Source: Guyparkeria hydrothermalis
GTDB lineage: Bacteria; Pseudomonadota; Gammaproteobacteria; Halothiobacillales; Halothiobacillaceae
NCBI RefSeq assembly: GCF_023555375.1
Contig: NZ_JAJSEE010000005.1
Coordinates: forward strand, 62,001 to 126,000
Reading direction: 5' to 3'
DNA: 64,000 bases
Shown: positions 53,241-61,522 of the stretch, piece by piece
Numbering within the stretch: position 1 is the stretch's first letter
Layout: the number at the start of each line of letters is the position of its first letter
Translations under genes and position numbers: made by a program
The notes under the pieces: model-generated
Told to the model about the DNA's origin: nothing
The model's input: the letters and a program-made list of their open reading frames with translations, nothing else
Databases searched by the model: none

Positions 53241-54050
53241 TCACAGGCGGGCCAGGCCGTCGAAGTCGTCTTTCCAGTGGCGCAACTGGGCGAAGGCCTC
53301 GATGTCGTTCTCGATGGTCTCCCCGACGTAGGCCTCCACCGCCCGGCGCAGCACCGGCTCGCGGATGCGCAGAAACGGGTTGGTGCGTTTCTCGAGATCC
53401 ATCGAGGCGCTGGCCGTCGGCTCCCCTTTCGCGCGCATGGCGGCAACCTCGCGCACCCGGGCGGCGATGTCGGCGTTGTCGGGCTCGGCGTGCGCGGCGA
53501 ACCGCAGGCTGTCGGTGGTGTACTCGTGACCGCAGTAGATGGTCGCCCCGTCGCCGATCGCATCGGCCGCGTCGGCCAGCCGGTCGAGCGAGTGCAGCAT
53601 CTGCGCCGCGGTGCCCTCGAACAACCGTCCGCAACCGGCGGTGAACAGGGTGTCGCCGCAGAAGATCGCCTGACCGTTGATGAAGCTCAAGTGATCCTGC
53701 GTGTGGCCCGGCGTGGCCATGACCGCGAATTCGCCCACCTGGGGAATCGTGAACCGGTCGCCTTCGCCGACGACGGTGTCGACCCCGACGCGTCGGCAGC
53801 TGTCCGGGCCGTAGACCGGCATCGGGAACCGCCGGGTCAGCTCGCCGAGCCCCTGCACGTGGTCGCCATGGTGATGCGTGATCAGGGTGGCCACGGGGTT
53901 AAGACCGCGTGACTCGATCGCCTCGATGATGGGGCCGGCCTCGCCGGCATCCACGATCACGGTGGCGCGATCCGCCCCCTCGATCAGCCAGACGTAGTTG
54001 TCCGCGAGGACGGGAATGCAATGGATGGTCGGGGCGGTTACAGTGCTCAT
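53241..54050 (-). CDS. gloB: Hydroxyacylglutathione hydrolase (glyoxalase II)
   Basis: A 269-residue metallo-beta-lactamase-fold enzyme hydrolysing S-lactoylglutathione to lactate and glutathione in methylglyoxal detoxification. Metal motifs are THHHGDHVQG, ATPGHTQDHLSF, FCGDTLFTAGCGRLFEG and YCGHEYTTDSLRFA. The C-terminal domain has the NPFLRIREP and EAFAQLRHWKDDFD region typical of GloB. The start is ATG 54050 (MSTVTAP); a long upstream open frame is antisense to comEC. It is head-to-head with comEC. Confidence 0.95.
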   Translation of the reverse strand: MSTVTAPTIHCIPVLADNYVWLIEGADRATVIVDAGEAGPIIEAIESRGLNPVATLITHHHGDHVQGLGELTRRFPMPVYGPDSCRRVGVDTVVGEGDRFTIPQVGEFAVMATPGHTQDHLSFINGQAIFCGDTLFTAGCGRLFEGTAAQMLHSLDRLADAADAIGDGATIYCGHEYTTDSLRFAAHAEPDNADIAARVREVAAMRAKGEPTASASMDLEKRTNPFLRIREPVLRRAVEAYVGETIENDIEAFAQLRHWKDDFDGLARL

Positions 54051-54138
54051 GCCGGCATGGTAACGCAGTCTGACGAGGGCAAGGAATGCCTTTGTGGGCA
54101 TGTTGGCAACCCCATTCTCGCTGCAGGGACGCGGCTCG

Positions 54139-56667
54139 ATGGACAACCTTTCCCTTGATGACGAGCGGCAGTCGCCCCGGTCATGTCGGCCGACCAACCG
54201 GCACGGCTCGCCCGGGTCGTGTGATCGCCACGGAAACGAACCGCGCCAGGGCAAACCGCTCGCCGCCCGTTGGCTCCTGGCCGGCTGGGCGGGTGGCGCG
54301 CTGCTCGCCTGGTTCTTGCCCTGGCCGCTGCTGGTCGCGTCGGGTCTTGGCGCCGATGACGGGGCGTGGCCGGTGCGAATCATGGCCCACGCGTTGGCCC
54401 TCGGGGTGGTTGCCGCGGCGCTGTGGGCCAGGCGAAAGGGGCGCAATGGTCCGGCCTTGCTGGCGATGGCCCTCGCGGGCGCGCTGCACACCCTGGTGCC
54501 GGTCGGGGCGTTGCTGGGCCAGACGCCGACGTTCGACGATCGCGTGGATTGTCATATCGACGGCGCCGTCGTCGGGCTGGTCGATGACCGCGCCGATCGA
54601 CGTCGGTTCACTTTCGCCATCCAGGCAGCCGAGCCGGCTAGTAGCGGCGACGATCGCGCCGGCTCGATCTGCCGGCAGTTGCCATCGGGCGGGCGGCTCA
54701 AGCTCAGCGATTACACGCCGCCGGACGAGCGGGGCGGTCTGGTCGTCGGCACCCGCTACGCGCTCACGGCCCGTCTCAAGCCATTGCGAGGCCATGCCAA
54801 CCCGGGCGGCTTCGATTACCGTCGTTACCTGTTTCGCCACCAGATCCTTGCCACCGGCTACCTGCGCGATCGCCAGCCGCAGGCCCTCGGGGCGGCAAAC
54901 GGGTGGCGGGCACGGGTCGATCGTTGGCGAGCCGGTGCCCGCGAGCGCCTGAAATCGGGGCTGGCGGCCGTCGCGGCGCCGGATGACTCGCTGGAGGCAG
55001 GCGCGGCGTTGTTGCATGGCCTGGCCCTGGGGGATCGCGGCGAGCTGAGTGACGAGCAGTGGGAGCTGCTGCTGGCTTCGGGCACCAACCACCTGCTCGC
55101 GATTTCGGGGTTGCACGTGGGCATGGTGGCGGCGCTGGCCGCCTGGTGGCTGCGAATGCTCTGGGGGCGATTGCCGATCAGCCGCGGCATGCCCGCCCAG
55201 CGGGTGGCGGCATTGGCCGCCGTCATCGCCGCCTGGGCCTACGCGCTGATCGCCGGGCTGTCGATTCCCACCCTGCGAGCCGCCCTGATGCTCACGGTGC
55301 TGCTGCTTGGCGTGTTGATGCAGCGGCGCTGGCGCCTGCTCGACCTGTGGCTGGTCGCCTTCATCCTCGTGCTCGCCATCGACCCGTTCGCCCCGCTGGA
55401 CATGGGGTTCTGGCTGTCGTTTGCCGCCGTGCTGCTGATCATCGTGCTCGTTCGCGGGCGCGATGCCCTTTGGCGCCCCTGGGAGCTGCTCCGCCTGCAA
55501 TGGCTGCTCACGCTGGGGCTGCTCCCCCTGACCTGGGGGCTGTTCGATCGGGTGGCCTTCGCCTCCTTGCCGGCCAACCTCGTTGCCGTGCCGTTGGTCT
55601 CGATGCTGATCACGCCGCTCGCCCTGTTCAGCCTGGGCCTGGCCACGATCAGTCCCGCATTGGCCGCCTGGCCCATCGGGTTGATCAACGCGCTGGGCGC
55701 CGGGTTGTTCGCGGTCCTCGGGTGGCTGGTCGACGTCTTCCCCGACTCGAATCACGGGGCGCCCGGGGCGCTCGCGCTCGGTCTGTTTGCGTTTGGCGTG
55801 ATCTGGTTGGGGTTGCCGCGTCGCTTTCCGGGCCAGTGGCTGGCCATTCTGCTCTTGCTGCCGGCGATTCTCGTGGGGCCGTCGCGACCGGCGACCGGGG
55901 AGTTCACGGCGGTGGTGCTCGACGTCGGGCAGGGCGCGGCGGTCCTGTTACGCACCGCGCGGCACGACCTGCTCTACGATGCCGGGCCCCGGCATGGCCG
56001 CTTCGACACCGGCGAGGCAATCGTGCTGCCGGCGCTGCGGGCGGTGGGCGTGACCCGGCTTGATCGCATCGTGATCAGTCACGCGGCCATGGATCATGCC
56101 GGCGGGCTTGCCTCGATACGCCAGGCGTTTCCGGACGCGACCGTGATCGGCCTGTCCGGCGATCGGTTCGCCGGCAGCGGGGAGGGGCGTGAGTGCCGGC
56201 ACGGCGAGCGGTGGCACCTCGATGGGGTGGTGTTCAGGCTGCTGCGTGCGCCGCTTGGTTCGGCCAACGACCGTTCCTGCGTGTTGCGGGTGGAGGGGGC
56301 GTCCGGGTCATTGCTCTTGACCGGCGATATCGAGGCGGCGGCCGAGCACTGGCTGCGGCGCCACGCGCGAGTGAAGGCCGATGCCGTGCTGGTACCGCAT
56401 CACGGGTCGGCGAGCTCATCGACGCCCGGTTTCGTCGAGGCCACCGGTGCCCGTCATGCACTGGTCAGTGCCGGGTTCCTCAACCGCTGGGATCATCCGC
56501 GCGATTCCGTGGTGTCCCGCTGGCACGCGTCGGGGGCCTCGGTCTGGCGTACCGATCGACATGGGGCGTTGTGGATCGAAAGCGGCGAGTTGCGCACCGA
56601 GCGGTCCGAGCGCTGGCCATTTGCCTGGCGCCGACCGACGGCGATGCCGGGCGTGGAGAGCCCGTGA
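54139..56667 (+). CDS. comEC: DNA internalisation competence protein ComEC/Rec2
   Basis: A roughly 842-residue inner-membrane channel protein for uptake of transforming DNA. The N-terminal TM helices and the DUF4131/OB-like domain (to about residue 230) include HANPGGFDYRRYLFRHQILA. The Competence domain (about 265-545) has SGTNHLLAISGLHVGMVAAL and YALIAGLSIPTLRAALML. The C-terminal metallo-beta-lactamase-like domain (about 590-820) has VVLDVGQGAAVLL, LLYDAGPRHGRFD and VPHHGSASSSTPGFVE. The motif usually HxDxDHxGG reads HAAMDHAGG, losing the first Asp. The start is uncertain (GTG 54094, ATG 54100 or ATG 54139). PilZ elsewhere in the window suits a pilus-based uptake system. Confidence 0.9.
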   Translation: MDNLSLDDERQSPRSCRPTNRHGSPGSCDRHGNEPRQGKPLAARWLLAGWAGGALLAWFLPWPLLVASGLGADDGAWPVRIMAHALALGVVAAALWARRKGRNGPALLAMALAGALHTLVPVGALLGQTPTFDDRVDCHIDGAVVGLVDDRADRRRFTFAIQAAEPASSGDDRAGSICRQLPSGGRLKLSDYTPPDERGGLVVGTRYALTARLKPLRGHANPGGFDYRRYLFRHQILATGYLRDRQPQALGAANGWRARVDRWRAGARERLKSGLAAVAAPDDSLEAGAALLHGLALGDRGELSDEQWELLLASGTNHLLAISGLHVGMVAALAAWWLRMLWGRLPISRGMPAQRVAALAAVIAAWAYALIAGLSIPTLRAALMLTVLLLGVLMQRRWRLLDLWLVAFILVLAIDPFAPLDMGFWLSFAAVLLIIVLVRGRDALWRPWELLRLQWLLTLGLLPLTWGLFDRVAFASLPANLVAVPLVSMLITPLALFSLGLATISPALAAWPIGLINALGAGLFAVLGWLVDVFPDSNHGAPGALALGLFAFGVIWLGLPRRFPGQWLAILLLLPAILVGPSRPATGEFTAVVLDVGQGAAVLLRTARHDLLYDAGPRHGRFDTGEAIVLPALRAVGVTRLDRIVISHAAMDHAGGLASIRQAFPDATVIGLSGDRFAGSGEGRECRHGERWHLDGVVFRLLRAPLGSANDRSCVLRVEGASGSLLLTGDIEAAAEHWLRRHARVKADAVLVPHHGSASSSTPGFVEATGARHALVSAGFLNRWDHPRDSVVSRWHASGASVWRTDRHGALWIESGELRTERSERWPFAWRRPTAMPGVESP

Positions 56668-56882
56668 TCGCCCGCGATTTGTTGTCATGCCCCCGGCTGG
56701 TGGCATGACTTCTGCTAACCTCTGCTAACGAAATCACCATATCCCGGTGCCCTGTCTTAGAGTGGTGTCGGGATCGAGTGCGCCGTCGACGTGACAAGTT
56801 CACGGTCGGATGGCGCCCAATGGCCACGGAATCGGCTGAATGGGGCAGGGAGGCATGGCCCGCGAGGTAACACCGGTCCCCG
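56668..56882. other. Intergenic region after comEC
   Basis: A 215-bp gap. GTCATGCC and GGCATGAC (56684-56709) form a hairpin that may terminate comEC. A second ATG at 56855 with a strong GGCAGGGAGG site opens a 34-codon frame overlapping the next gene's start; it has no recognisable product and might be a leader peptide. Confidence 0.35.
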
Positions 56883-57323
56883 ATGAAATCGACCAGCCTG
56901 TATTCCGAGGAGCAGATCCGTGCCGCCGAGCAGTACCTCAAGGAGGTCGGCGCGGATGACATGAGCCTCGACAATCGCAACGGCCGCAGCGGCCGGCCGG
57001 AATCGGTGCGTGCGCTGAGCCCCGACGAGCGGGGTATCCGTATCCTCGAGGGTGTCTATCTCGACTTCTTCGCCAAGGACCGCCTGGCCCTGATCGTGCC
57101 GCGCTACACGCAGCAGTTGCCCCTGACCTGGATCAAGGAGGGCGCCCGCCTGGTCATCATGCGCCGTTTCGCCGACGAGAATCTGGGCATCCGCCAGATC
57201 ATCGAGGGGTTGGTCACCAAGACCACCGAGGCCCGGCGTGATGACGACCCCAACCAGGGGGTCGTGCTGATCATGCAGATCAATCGCCAGCGCCAGTTCG
57301 AGCCTGGCGAGAATCCCGGCTGA
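56883..57323 (+). CDS. Hypothetical protein (146 residues)
   Basis: The product is not recognised. It is a soluble, mixed-charge protein with no signal peptide or TM helix. An N-terminal helix (SEEQIRAAEQYLKEVGADDM) precedes a polar linker (DNRNGRSGRPESVR) and a compact alpha/beta part (GIRILEGVYLDFFAKDRLAL, then WIKEGARLVIMRRFADENLG). ATG 56883 is forced by a stop at 56868, and the only upstream ribosome-like site (GAGGTAA) is 15 bp away, so translation may be coupled to the small upstream frame that starts at 56855 with a strong site. It is followed after 150 bp by the DUF2853 gene. No function is suggested. Confidence 0.6.
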   Translation: MKSTSLYSEEQIRAAEQYLKEVGADDMSLDNRNGRSGRPESVRALSPDERGIRILEGVYLDFFAKDRLALIVPRYTQQLPLTWIKEGARLVIMRRFADENLGIRQIIEGLVTKTTEARRDDDPNQGVVLIMQINRQRQFEPGENPG

Positions 57324-57473
57324 CTTCACCTCGCCATGTCGTGCTGAGCCGATCGATCCGACGGCTTGTCAATTCCAGCTCACTGACCTATTGATGGGTG
57401 TCAGGTCTCGTTGAACGAACGGACACGGGTCGTGCGCCGTGGACGAGACCGGGAACCGAGCGGAGGAATCGCC

Positions 57474-57815
57474 ATGAGCAGTCGGGATGAACTGATCGAA
57501 AAGTACGCCGAAGAGATTCAGGAGAAGTGCGGGGAAACACCGGATCGTGACTTGCTGGAGCGCGTGGTCGTCGGCCTTGGGCCGGCGGTCTACAACGCCG
57601 ATGCGTCGATTGTTGCGGCAAGCGACGAGAGCGAGCTCGAGAGCATCAAGAAGAATTTCCTGGTCAAGAAGCTCGGCCTGACCGATGGGCCGGACCTGGA
57701 CGCGGCGCTCGACAAGGTGTTCGAGCAGTACGGTCGGTCCAACCGTCACAAGTACCGGGCCGTGGTCTACTACCTGCTTACGCGCCACTTCGGTCGCGAG
57801 GCGGCCTACGCCTGA
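57474..57815 (+). CDS. DUF2853 family protein
   Basis: A 113-residue small cytosolic protein matching DUF2853. It starts SSRDELIEKYAEEIQEKCGE and has the conserved NADASIVAASDESELESIKK, KNFLVKKLGLTDGPDLDAAL, and SNRHKYRAVVYYLLTRHFG ending. A structure of a family member is known, but the function is not. The ribosome site GGAGGA lies 6 bp before the ATG, which fixes the start despite an open frame back to 57411. It is followed by a strong terminator shared with the converging ect operon. Confidence 0.88.
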   Translation: MSSRDELIEKYAEEIQEKCGETPDRDLLERVVVGLGPAVYNADASIVAASDESELESIKKNFLVKKLGLTDGPDLDAALDKVFEQYGRSNRHKYRAVVYYLLTRHFGREAAYA

Positions 57816-57840
57816 ACCCGCAACCTCGGCACCACAACAA

Positions 57841-57874
57841 AAAACCCCGGCCTGCGAACAGGTCGGGGTTTCTT
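57841..57874. terminator. Bidirectional terminator between the DUF2853 gene and ectC
   Basis: AAAACCCCGGCCTG-CGAA-CAGGTCGGGGTTTCTT is a long GC stem with A and T runs on its two sides, 25 bp after the DUF2853 stop and 31 bp past the ectC stop. Confidence 0.92.
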
Positions 57875-57904
57875 CGTTTCACGGCTACCGGAAGTTGACC
57901 GTGA

Positions 57905-58315
57905 TCAGTCGTCCAGGCTCAGTGCCGGGTAGACGCCGTTCTCGTCGTGAACCTCGCGGCCGGTCAGCGGCGGGTTGAACACGCAGATCAGGCGCATGTC
58001 CTCGCTGCCGCCGCGCAGGTAATGCTTGTCGGCGGCCGGATCATTGAGGAGATACATCATGCCGTCGCGGATCGGGTAGGTGACATCGTTGTTGATGTCG
58101 TGGATCTCGCCGTTGCCACCCACGCAGTAGACCGCCTCGATGTGGTTCTGGTAGTGGATGAAGGTCTCCGTGCCGGCACGGATGATGGTGTCGTTGTAGG
58201 AGAAGCCGACCTTGTCGTCGGCGAGGATCAGACGGCGGCTGACCCAGTTGCCGTTTTCCGCTTCGACTTCGCGGTCGGTGCCGATGATGTCCCGGTCAAG
58301 ATAACGTACGAGCAT
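57905..58315 (-). CDS. ectC: L-ectoine synthase
   Basis: A 136-residue cupin enzyme that cyclises N-gamma-acetyl-diaminobutyrate to the compatible solute ectoine. Conserved stretches are [60 protein letters not shown] (metal-binding Glu/His region), [17 protein letters not shown] and [20 protein letters not shown]. It is the last gene of ectABC on the minus strand. It is separated from ectB by 99 bp containing a terminator-like hairpin, so its level may be lowered relative to ectA and ectB. No ectD (hydroxylase) follows. Confidence 0.97.
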   Translation of the reverse strand: MLVRYLDRDIIGTDREVEAENGNWVSRRLILADDKVGFSYNDTIIRAGTETFIHYQNHIEAVYCVGGNGEIHDINNDVTYPIRDGMMYLLNDPAADKHYLRGGSEDMRLICVFNPPLTGREVHDENGVYPALSLDD

Positions 58316-58364
58316 GGTGAACTCCGTTACGGGTAGAAAGGTAAAGGGGTAGGGGGCTAAAACA

Positions 58365-58388
58365 CGGCCCCGCGCGAGGGCGGGGCCG
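58365..58388 (-). terminator. Hairpin between ectB and ectC (possible attenuator)
   Basis: On the minus strand CGGCCCCGC pairs with GCGGGGCCG around a six-base loop and is followed by TGTTTTAG. It has the form of a weak intrinsic terminator inside the ect operon. Confidence 0.55.
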
Positions 58389-58414
58389 AATGACGTTGAA
58401 GCCGGCCGACAGGC

Positions 58415-59692
58415 TTAGCCCTGGTAGGCGGCCGCGGCGGCGTCGACGGACTCGTCGAGGATGTCCAGGCCCTGGTTCAGCTCGGCCTCGCTGATCGTCA
58501 GCGGGGCGAGGAACTTGATCACCTGGTCGTCGGCGCCGGCGGTCTCCGCCAGCAGGCCGCGCTTGAAGGCCTCTTCCGAGATCTTGTTGCAGAACTCGTC
58601 CTTCTCGGACTCCAGGCCCCAGATCATGCCCAGGCCGCGCACGTCGGAGATCAGGTCCTTGTGGCGCTCGGCGATGGCGCGGAAGCGCTTCTCGACCTTC
58701 TCGCCCTTGGCGACGATCTCCTTGGAGAACTCGTCGGTGTCCCAGCGCTCCAGCGCGGTCGCGCCGGCGACGAAGGCCAGCGAGTTGCCGCGGAAGGTGC
58801 CGGTGTGTTCGCCCGGCGACCACTCGTCGATTTCCGGACGCATCAGGACGATCGCCATCGGCAGGCCGGTGCCGATCGACTTCGAGATGGTGACGATGTC
58901 CGGCTTGATGCCCGCACGCTCGAAGCTGAAGAAGTTGCCGGTCCGGCCGTTGCCGACCTGGATGTCGTCGACGATCAGCAGGATGTCGAGGTCCTTGCAC
59001 ATCTTGTCGAGCTTCTGGAGCCACTCGACCGAGGCGACGTTGATGCCGCCCTCGCCCTGGATGGTCTCGACCACGATGCCCGCCGGCAGCTCGTAGCCCG
59101 AGCTCGCGTCCTCGTAGTACTGGCGCATCATGTCGATGCTGTCCATCTGGCCTTCGCCGGTCGGGTCGAAGTAGTTGTCGTACGGCATTTTGGTGACGTT
59201 CAGCGGCACGCCGTAGAAGTCGTCGTGATAGAACTCGTTGCCGGTGACGGCCAGGGCGCCCAGGGTGTGACCGTGGTAGGCGTTGGTAAAGGAGACGATC
59301 TTGGAGCGCTCCTTGACCTTGCGCGCCAGCTTCAGGGCCGTCTCGACGGCGTTGGTGCCGGTCGGGCCAACGAACTGGATCTTGTAGTCCAGGTCGCGGG
59401 GCTGAAGGATGGTCTCCTGCAGCTTCTTGATGAACAGGTACTTGGCGTCGGTCGCCTTGTCGAGCGCGTTGGTGACGCCGTCACGCTCGATGAAGTCGAT
59501 GATGGCGCGCTTGATCGCCGGGTCGTTATGGCCGTAGTTCAGGGAGCCGGCGCCGCCGAAGAAGTCGATGTACGCCTTGCCGTGGTGGTCCCACATCGTG
59601 GCGTTCTTGGATTTGACGAAAATGGTCGGGAACGAGCGGATGTAACCGCGAACGTTGGACTCGTATTTCTCGAACAGGTCGATGTTCATCAC
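58415..59692 (-). CDS. ectB: Diaminobutyrate-2-oxoglutarate transaminase EctB
   Basis: A 425-residue class III PLP aminotransferase that makes L-2,4-diaminobutyrate from aspartate semialdehyde, the first ectoine step. Key motifs are YESNVRGYIRSFPTIFVKSK, FFGGAGSLNYGHNDP, FVGPTGTNAVETALKLARKV, AYHGHTLGALAVTGN and VVETIQGEGGINVAS. DDIQVGNGRTGNFFSFE and the PLP-binding Lys in VTISKSIGTGLPMAIV follow, with HTGTFRGNSLAFVAG after them. Length matches family members. It is separated from ectA by a 90-bp hairpin-bearing gap. Confidence 0.97.
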   Translation of the reverse strand: MMNIDLFEKYESNVRGYIRSFPTIFVKSKNATMWDHHGKAYIDFFGGAGSLNYGHNDPAIKRAIIDFIERDGVTNALDKATDAKYLFIKKLQETILQPRDLDYKIQFVGPTGTNAVETALKLARKVKERSKIVSFTNAYHGHTLGALAVTGNEFYHDDFYGVPLNVTKMPYDNYFDPTGEGQMDSIDMMRQYYEDASSGYELPAGIVVETIQGEGGINVASVEWLQKLDKMCKDLDILLIVDDIQVGNGRTGNFFSFERAGIKPDIVTISKSIGTGLPMAIVLMRPEIDEWSPGEHTGTFRGNSLAFVAGATALERWDTDEFSKEIVAKGEKVEKRFRAIAERHKDLISDVRGLGMIWGLESEKDEFCNKISEEAFKRGLLAETAGADDQVIKFLAPLTISEAELNQGLDILDESVDAAAAAYQG

Positions 59693-59742
59693 AGGTCCTC
59701 GTCTTGAGCTTGAAAAAGAAATCGGGATCGAAAAGAAAATAG

Positions 59743-59772
59743 CACCGCCGGTGGGAATCGCACCGGGCGGTG
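59743..59772 (-). terminator. Hairpin between ectA and ectB (possible attenuator)
   Basis: On the minus strand CACCGCCCGGTG and CACCGGCGGTG can pair imperfectly (one bulge) and are followed by CTATTTTCTTTTC. It is terminator-like and lies directly after the ectA stop. Confidence 0.5.
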
Positions 59773-59782
59773 ATGTCGTTGA

Positions 59783-60256
59783 TCAGAGATCGATGACGTA
59801 GAGGTCTTCCGGCTGATGGCCATCGCCGAGAAGCTCGCTGGAGAGATAGGGCTCGTTGCGGATCGAGCAGCCCAGCTTTTCGGCCCAGCGGGTGAACAGG
59901 GCCTGGGAGGCCGGATTGTCCGGGGCGATGGTCAGTTCGATGCGCTTGATGTCGCTGAACCAGTCGCGCTCCTGGAGGGCGCCGAGCAGGCGGGAGGCAA
60001 CGCCCTGGCCGCGGGCCGAGGCATCGACGCCGATCTGCCAGACGAACAGGGTGTCAGGGTTGTCCGGCAGCCGATAGGCGGTGACGAAACCCACGAGGTC
60101 ATCGCCGTTTTCCGCGATGGCGCAGGTCGAGCGGAAGTGGTCCGCAAGCAGGAAGTAGAGGTAGGCCGAGTTGAGGTCGAGCGTGCCCGCTCGTTGGATC
60201 AGTTGGTGAATCCGACCCCCATCCTCGAGGCGCGGTTCACGAAAATGAATCGTCAT
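59783..60256 (-). CDS. ectA: Diaminobutyrate acetyltransferase EctA
   Basis: A 157-residue GNAT enzyme that acetylates diaminobutyrate at the gamma-amino group. The EctA core shows FREPRLEDGGRIHQLIQRAG, LDLNSAYLYFLLADHFRSTC (substrate-binding motif), LVGFVTAYRLPDNPDTLFVW and QIGVDASARGQGVASRLLGA with the acetyl-CoA-binding R/QxxGxG/A. NPASQALFTRWAEKL is close to the C-terminus. The start is ATG 60256 (MTIHF); upstream in-frame codons cover the promoter and leader. It is the first gene of ectABC. A good sigma70-type promoter lies 62-90 bp upstream. Confidence 0.95.
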   Translation of the reverse strand: MTIHFREPRLEDGGRIHQLIQRAGTLDLNSAYLYFLLADHFRSTCAIAENGDDLVGFVTAYRLPDNPDTLFVWQIGVDASARGQGVASRLLGALQERDWFSDIKRIELTIAPDNPASQALFTRWAEKLGCSIRNEPYLSSELLGDGHQPEDLYVIDL

Positions 60257-60317
60257 GCTTTTTTGCCTGTCCGCGTTCAGTTTCCAGCCGCGATCAGGTC
60301 CGTATAAGTGAGCGGCC

Positions 60318-60345
60318 ATTATAGGGCATGAGGCGTAAAGCTCAA
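60318..60345 (-). promoter_or_regulatory. Promoter of the ectABC operon
   Basis: On the minus strand TTGAGC (60345-60340), a 16-bp spacer and a perfect TATAAT (60323-60318) precede ectA by 62 bp. The AT-rich -10 stands out in GC-rich surroundings. An osmotic signal input is expected for ectoine genes but is not visible here. Confidence 0.65.
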
Positions 60346-60511
60346 CCGTTGAAGCCGTCCGCGAGCGGTTGGTAACCCGTCTGTAACGGCGCCGTCATGC
60401 GGTTTTCATCCCGGATTCGCCCGCGAGGAATCACTCGAGCGATTCCCGGGGTCGATCGGGGTGAACCTCACCGGTTTGCCGCATGCAAACGGCCGCATGG
60501 CGGGCCCAGAA

Positions 60512-61003
60512 CTACTGGGTGGTCGGCGGCCCGTGGCGATGGAAGGTCAGCGGGAGATCGCCCGGCGGCAGGTGGGCGATGTCGGCCAGGGTGTAGCGGT
60601 CGAGCACCGCCCAGAAGGCCTCCAGCGCCTCGCCGAGCACAGGGGCCAACCGGCAGCTCGCCGCGATCCGGCAGTCCCCGGTCGTCGAGAAGCATTCGAC
60701 CAGCTCCCAGTGGCCTTCCATGTCGCGGGCGACCGCCCCCAGCGAGATGGACGACTCGGCGCGGGCCAGCGCCAGACCGCCGCCCTTGCCGCGGCGCGCC
60801 TTGACGTAGCCGCGCGCGGCGAGGGCATTCGCCACCTTCATCAGGTGGTTGTAGGAAATCTCGAAGTAGTCGGCGATCTCGCGGATCTTCGGCAGGGCGA
60901 TCGTTTCCTCGGCGTTTGTCCCCCGCGCGTTGTGTCGAGCGGCGTGATCGGCCAGGTACATCAGGAGTCGAAAGGCGAAATCGGTCTGTTGATTGAGCTG
61001 CAT
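60512..61003 (-). CDS. nsrR: Nitric-oxide-sensitive Rrf2 family repressor NsrR
   Basis: A 163-residue Rrf2 transcription factor. The winged helix has MQLNQQTDFAFRLLMYLADH, then EIADYFEISYNHLMKVANAL and AARGYVKARRGKGGGLALAR, the NsrR/IscR recognition region. Three Cys (104, 111, 117; CFSTTGDCRIAASC) are placed to bind an iron-sulfur cluster; the spacing differs slightly from E. coli NsrR (C91, C96, C102). Identification as NsrR rests on the adjacent 23-bp NsrR-type operator and on its divergent partner genes (hemerythrin, nnrS). ATG 61003 is the start; the frame is open further upstream without homology. Confidence 0.87.
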   Translation of the reverse strand: MQLNQQTDFAFRLLMYLADHAARHNARGTNAEETIALPKIREIADYFEISYNHLMKVANALAARGYVKARRGKGGGLALARAESSISLGAVARDMEGHWELVECFSTTGDCRIAASCRLAPVLGEALEAFWAVLDRYTLADIAHLPPGDLPLTFHRHGPPTTQ

Positions 61004-61056
61004 GGCGTCCATTCTCGGCGGTGGTCCATCGATCAAGCGGATCGCTGGGCGTTTGT

Positions 61057-61079
61057 AATATGCAAACAGTATGCATATT
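61057..61079. promoter_or_regulatory. NsrR operator between nsrR and the hemerythrin gene
   Basis: AATATGCA (61057-61064), seven bases, TGCATATT (61072-61079): perfect 8-bp arms in a 23-bp site, the same architecture as the known NsrR site (ATGCA arms, 23 bp). It lies 54 bp from the nsrR start and 38 bp from the hemerythrin start, so one site can control both directions, including autoregulation. Confidence 0.87.
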
Positions 61080-61117
61080 CTGGTCGGCCAGTACCAGCCA
61101 CGCGGGAGGAGCCCCCG

Positions 61118-61522
61118 ATGCATCGCCACGAATCCCTGCAGCCCCTGTCTCGCGAACACCATCAGACTTTGAAGATCGCACGGCGATTGCAGTGGGGCGA
61201 GCCGGATGCGGACCTGCTTCGGGATCTGGCCGAACACCGCGGCGAGCTCGCGGCGCATTTCGTCACCGAAGAGTCCATTGGGCGTCAGGCGTTAAGGCAA
61301 TGTCCGACGGATTCAACCCTGGCAGGGCAGCTCGATCGGATGCAACGCGAGCACCGCCAGATCGAGGAGCTCTTGACCGAGGTGCTCGATGGCGCCGGCG
61401 AGCAATCGAGCTTCCATCGCTTGGGTGAATTACTGGTCACCCACGTGCGGTTCGAGGAACGTGAATTGTTCAATCACTTGCAGGAAGGATGTCTGCCGGG
61501 GCAGGCGGGAGAGCCGGCATGA
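61118..61522 (+). CDS. Hemerythrin HHE-domain protein
   Basis: A 134-residue cytosolic di-iron-type protein. The His/Glu ligands of the HHE fold can be placed in SREHHQTLKIARRLQWG, RGELAAHFVTEES, MQREHRQIEELLTEV and LLVTHVRFEERELFNHLQE. The family includes NO- or oxygen-binding proteins and iron-sulfur repair proteins (family knowledge). The site upstream is an NsrR operator and its stop overlaps the nnrS start, so a role in NO stress is inferred. GGGAGGAG lies 7-14 bp before the ATG. The long upstream open frame is antisense to nsrR. Confidence 0.87.
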   Translation: MHRHESLQPLSREHHQTLKIARRLQWGEPDADLLRDLAEHRGELAAHFVTEESIGRQALRQCPTDSTLAGQLDRMQREHRQIEELLTEVLDGAGEQSSFHRLGELLVTHVRFEERELFNHLQEGCLPGQAGEPA

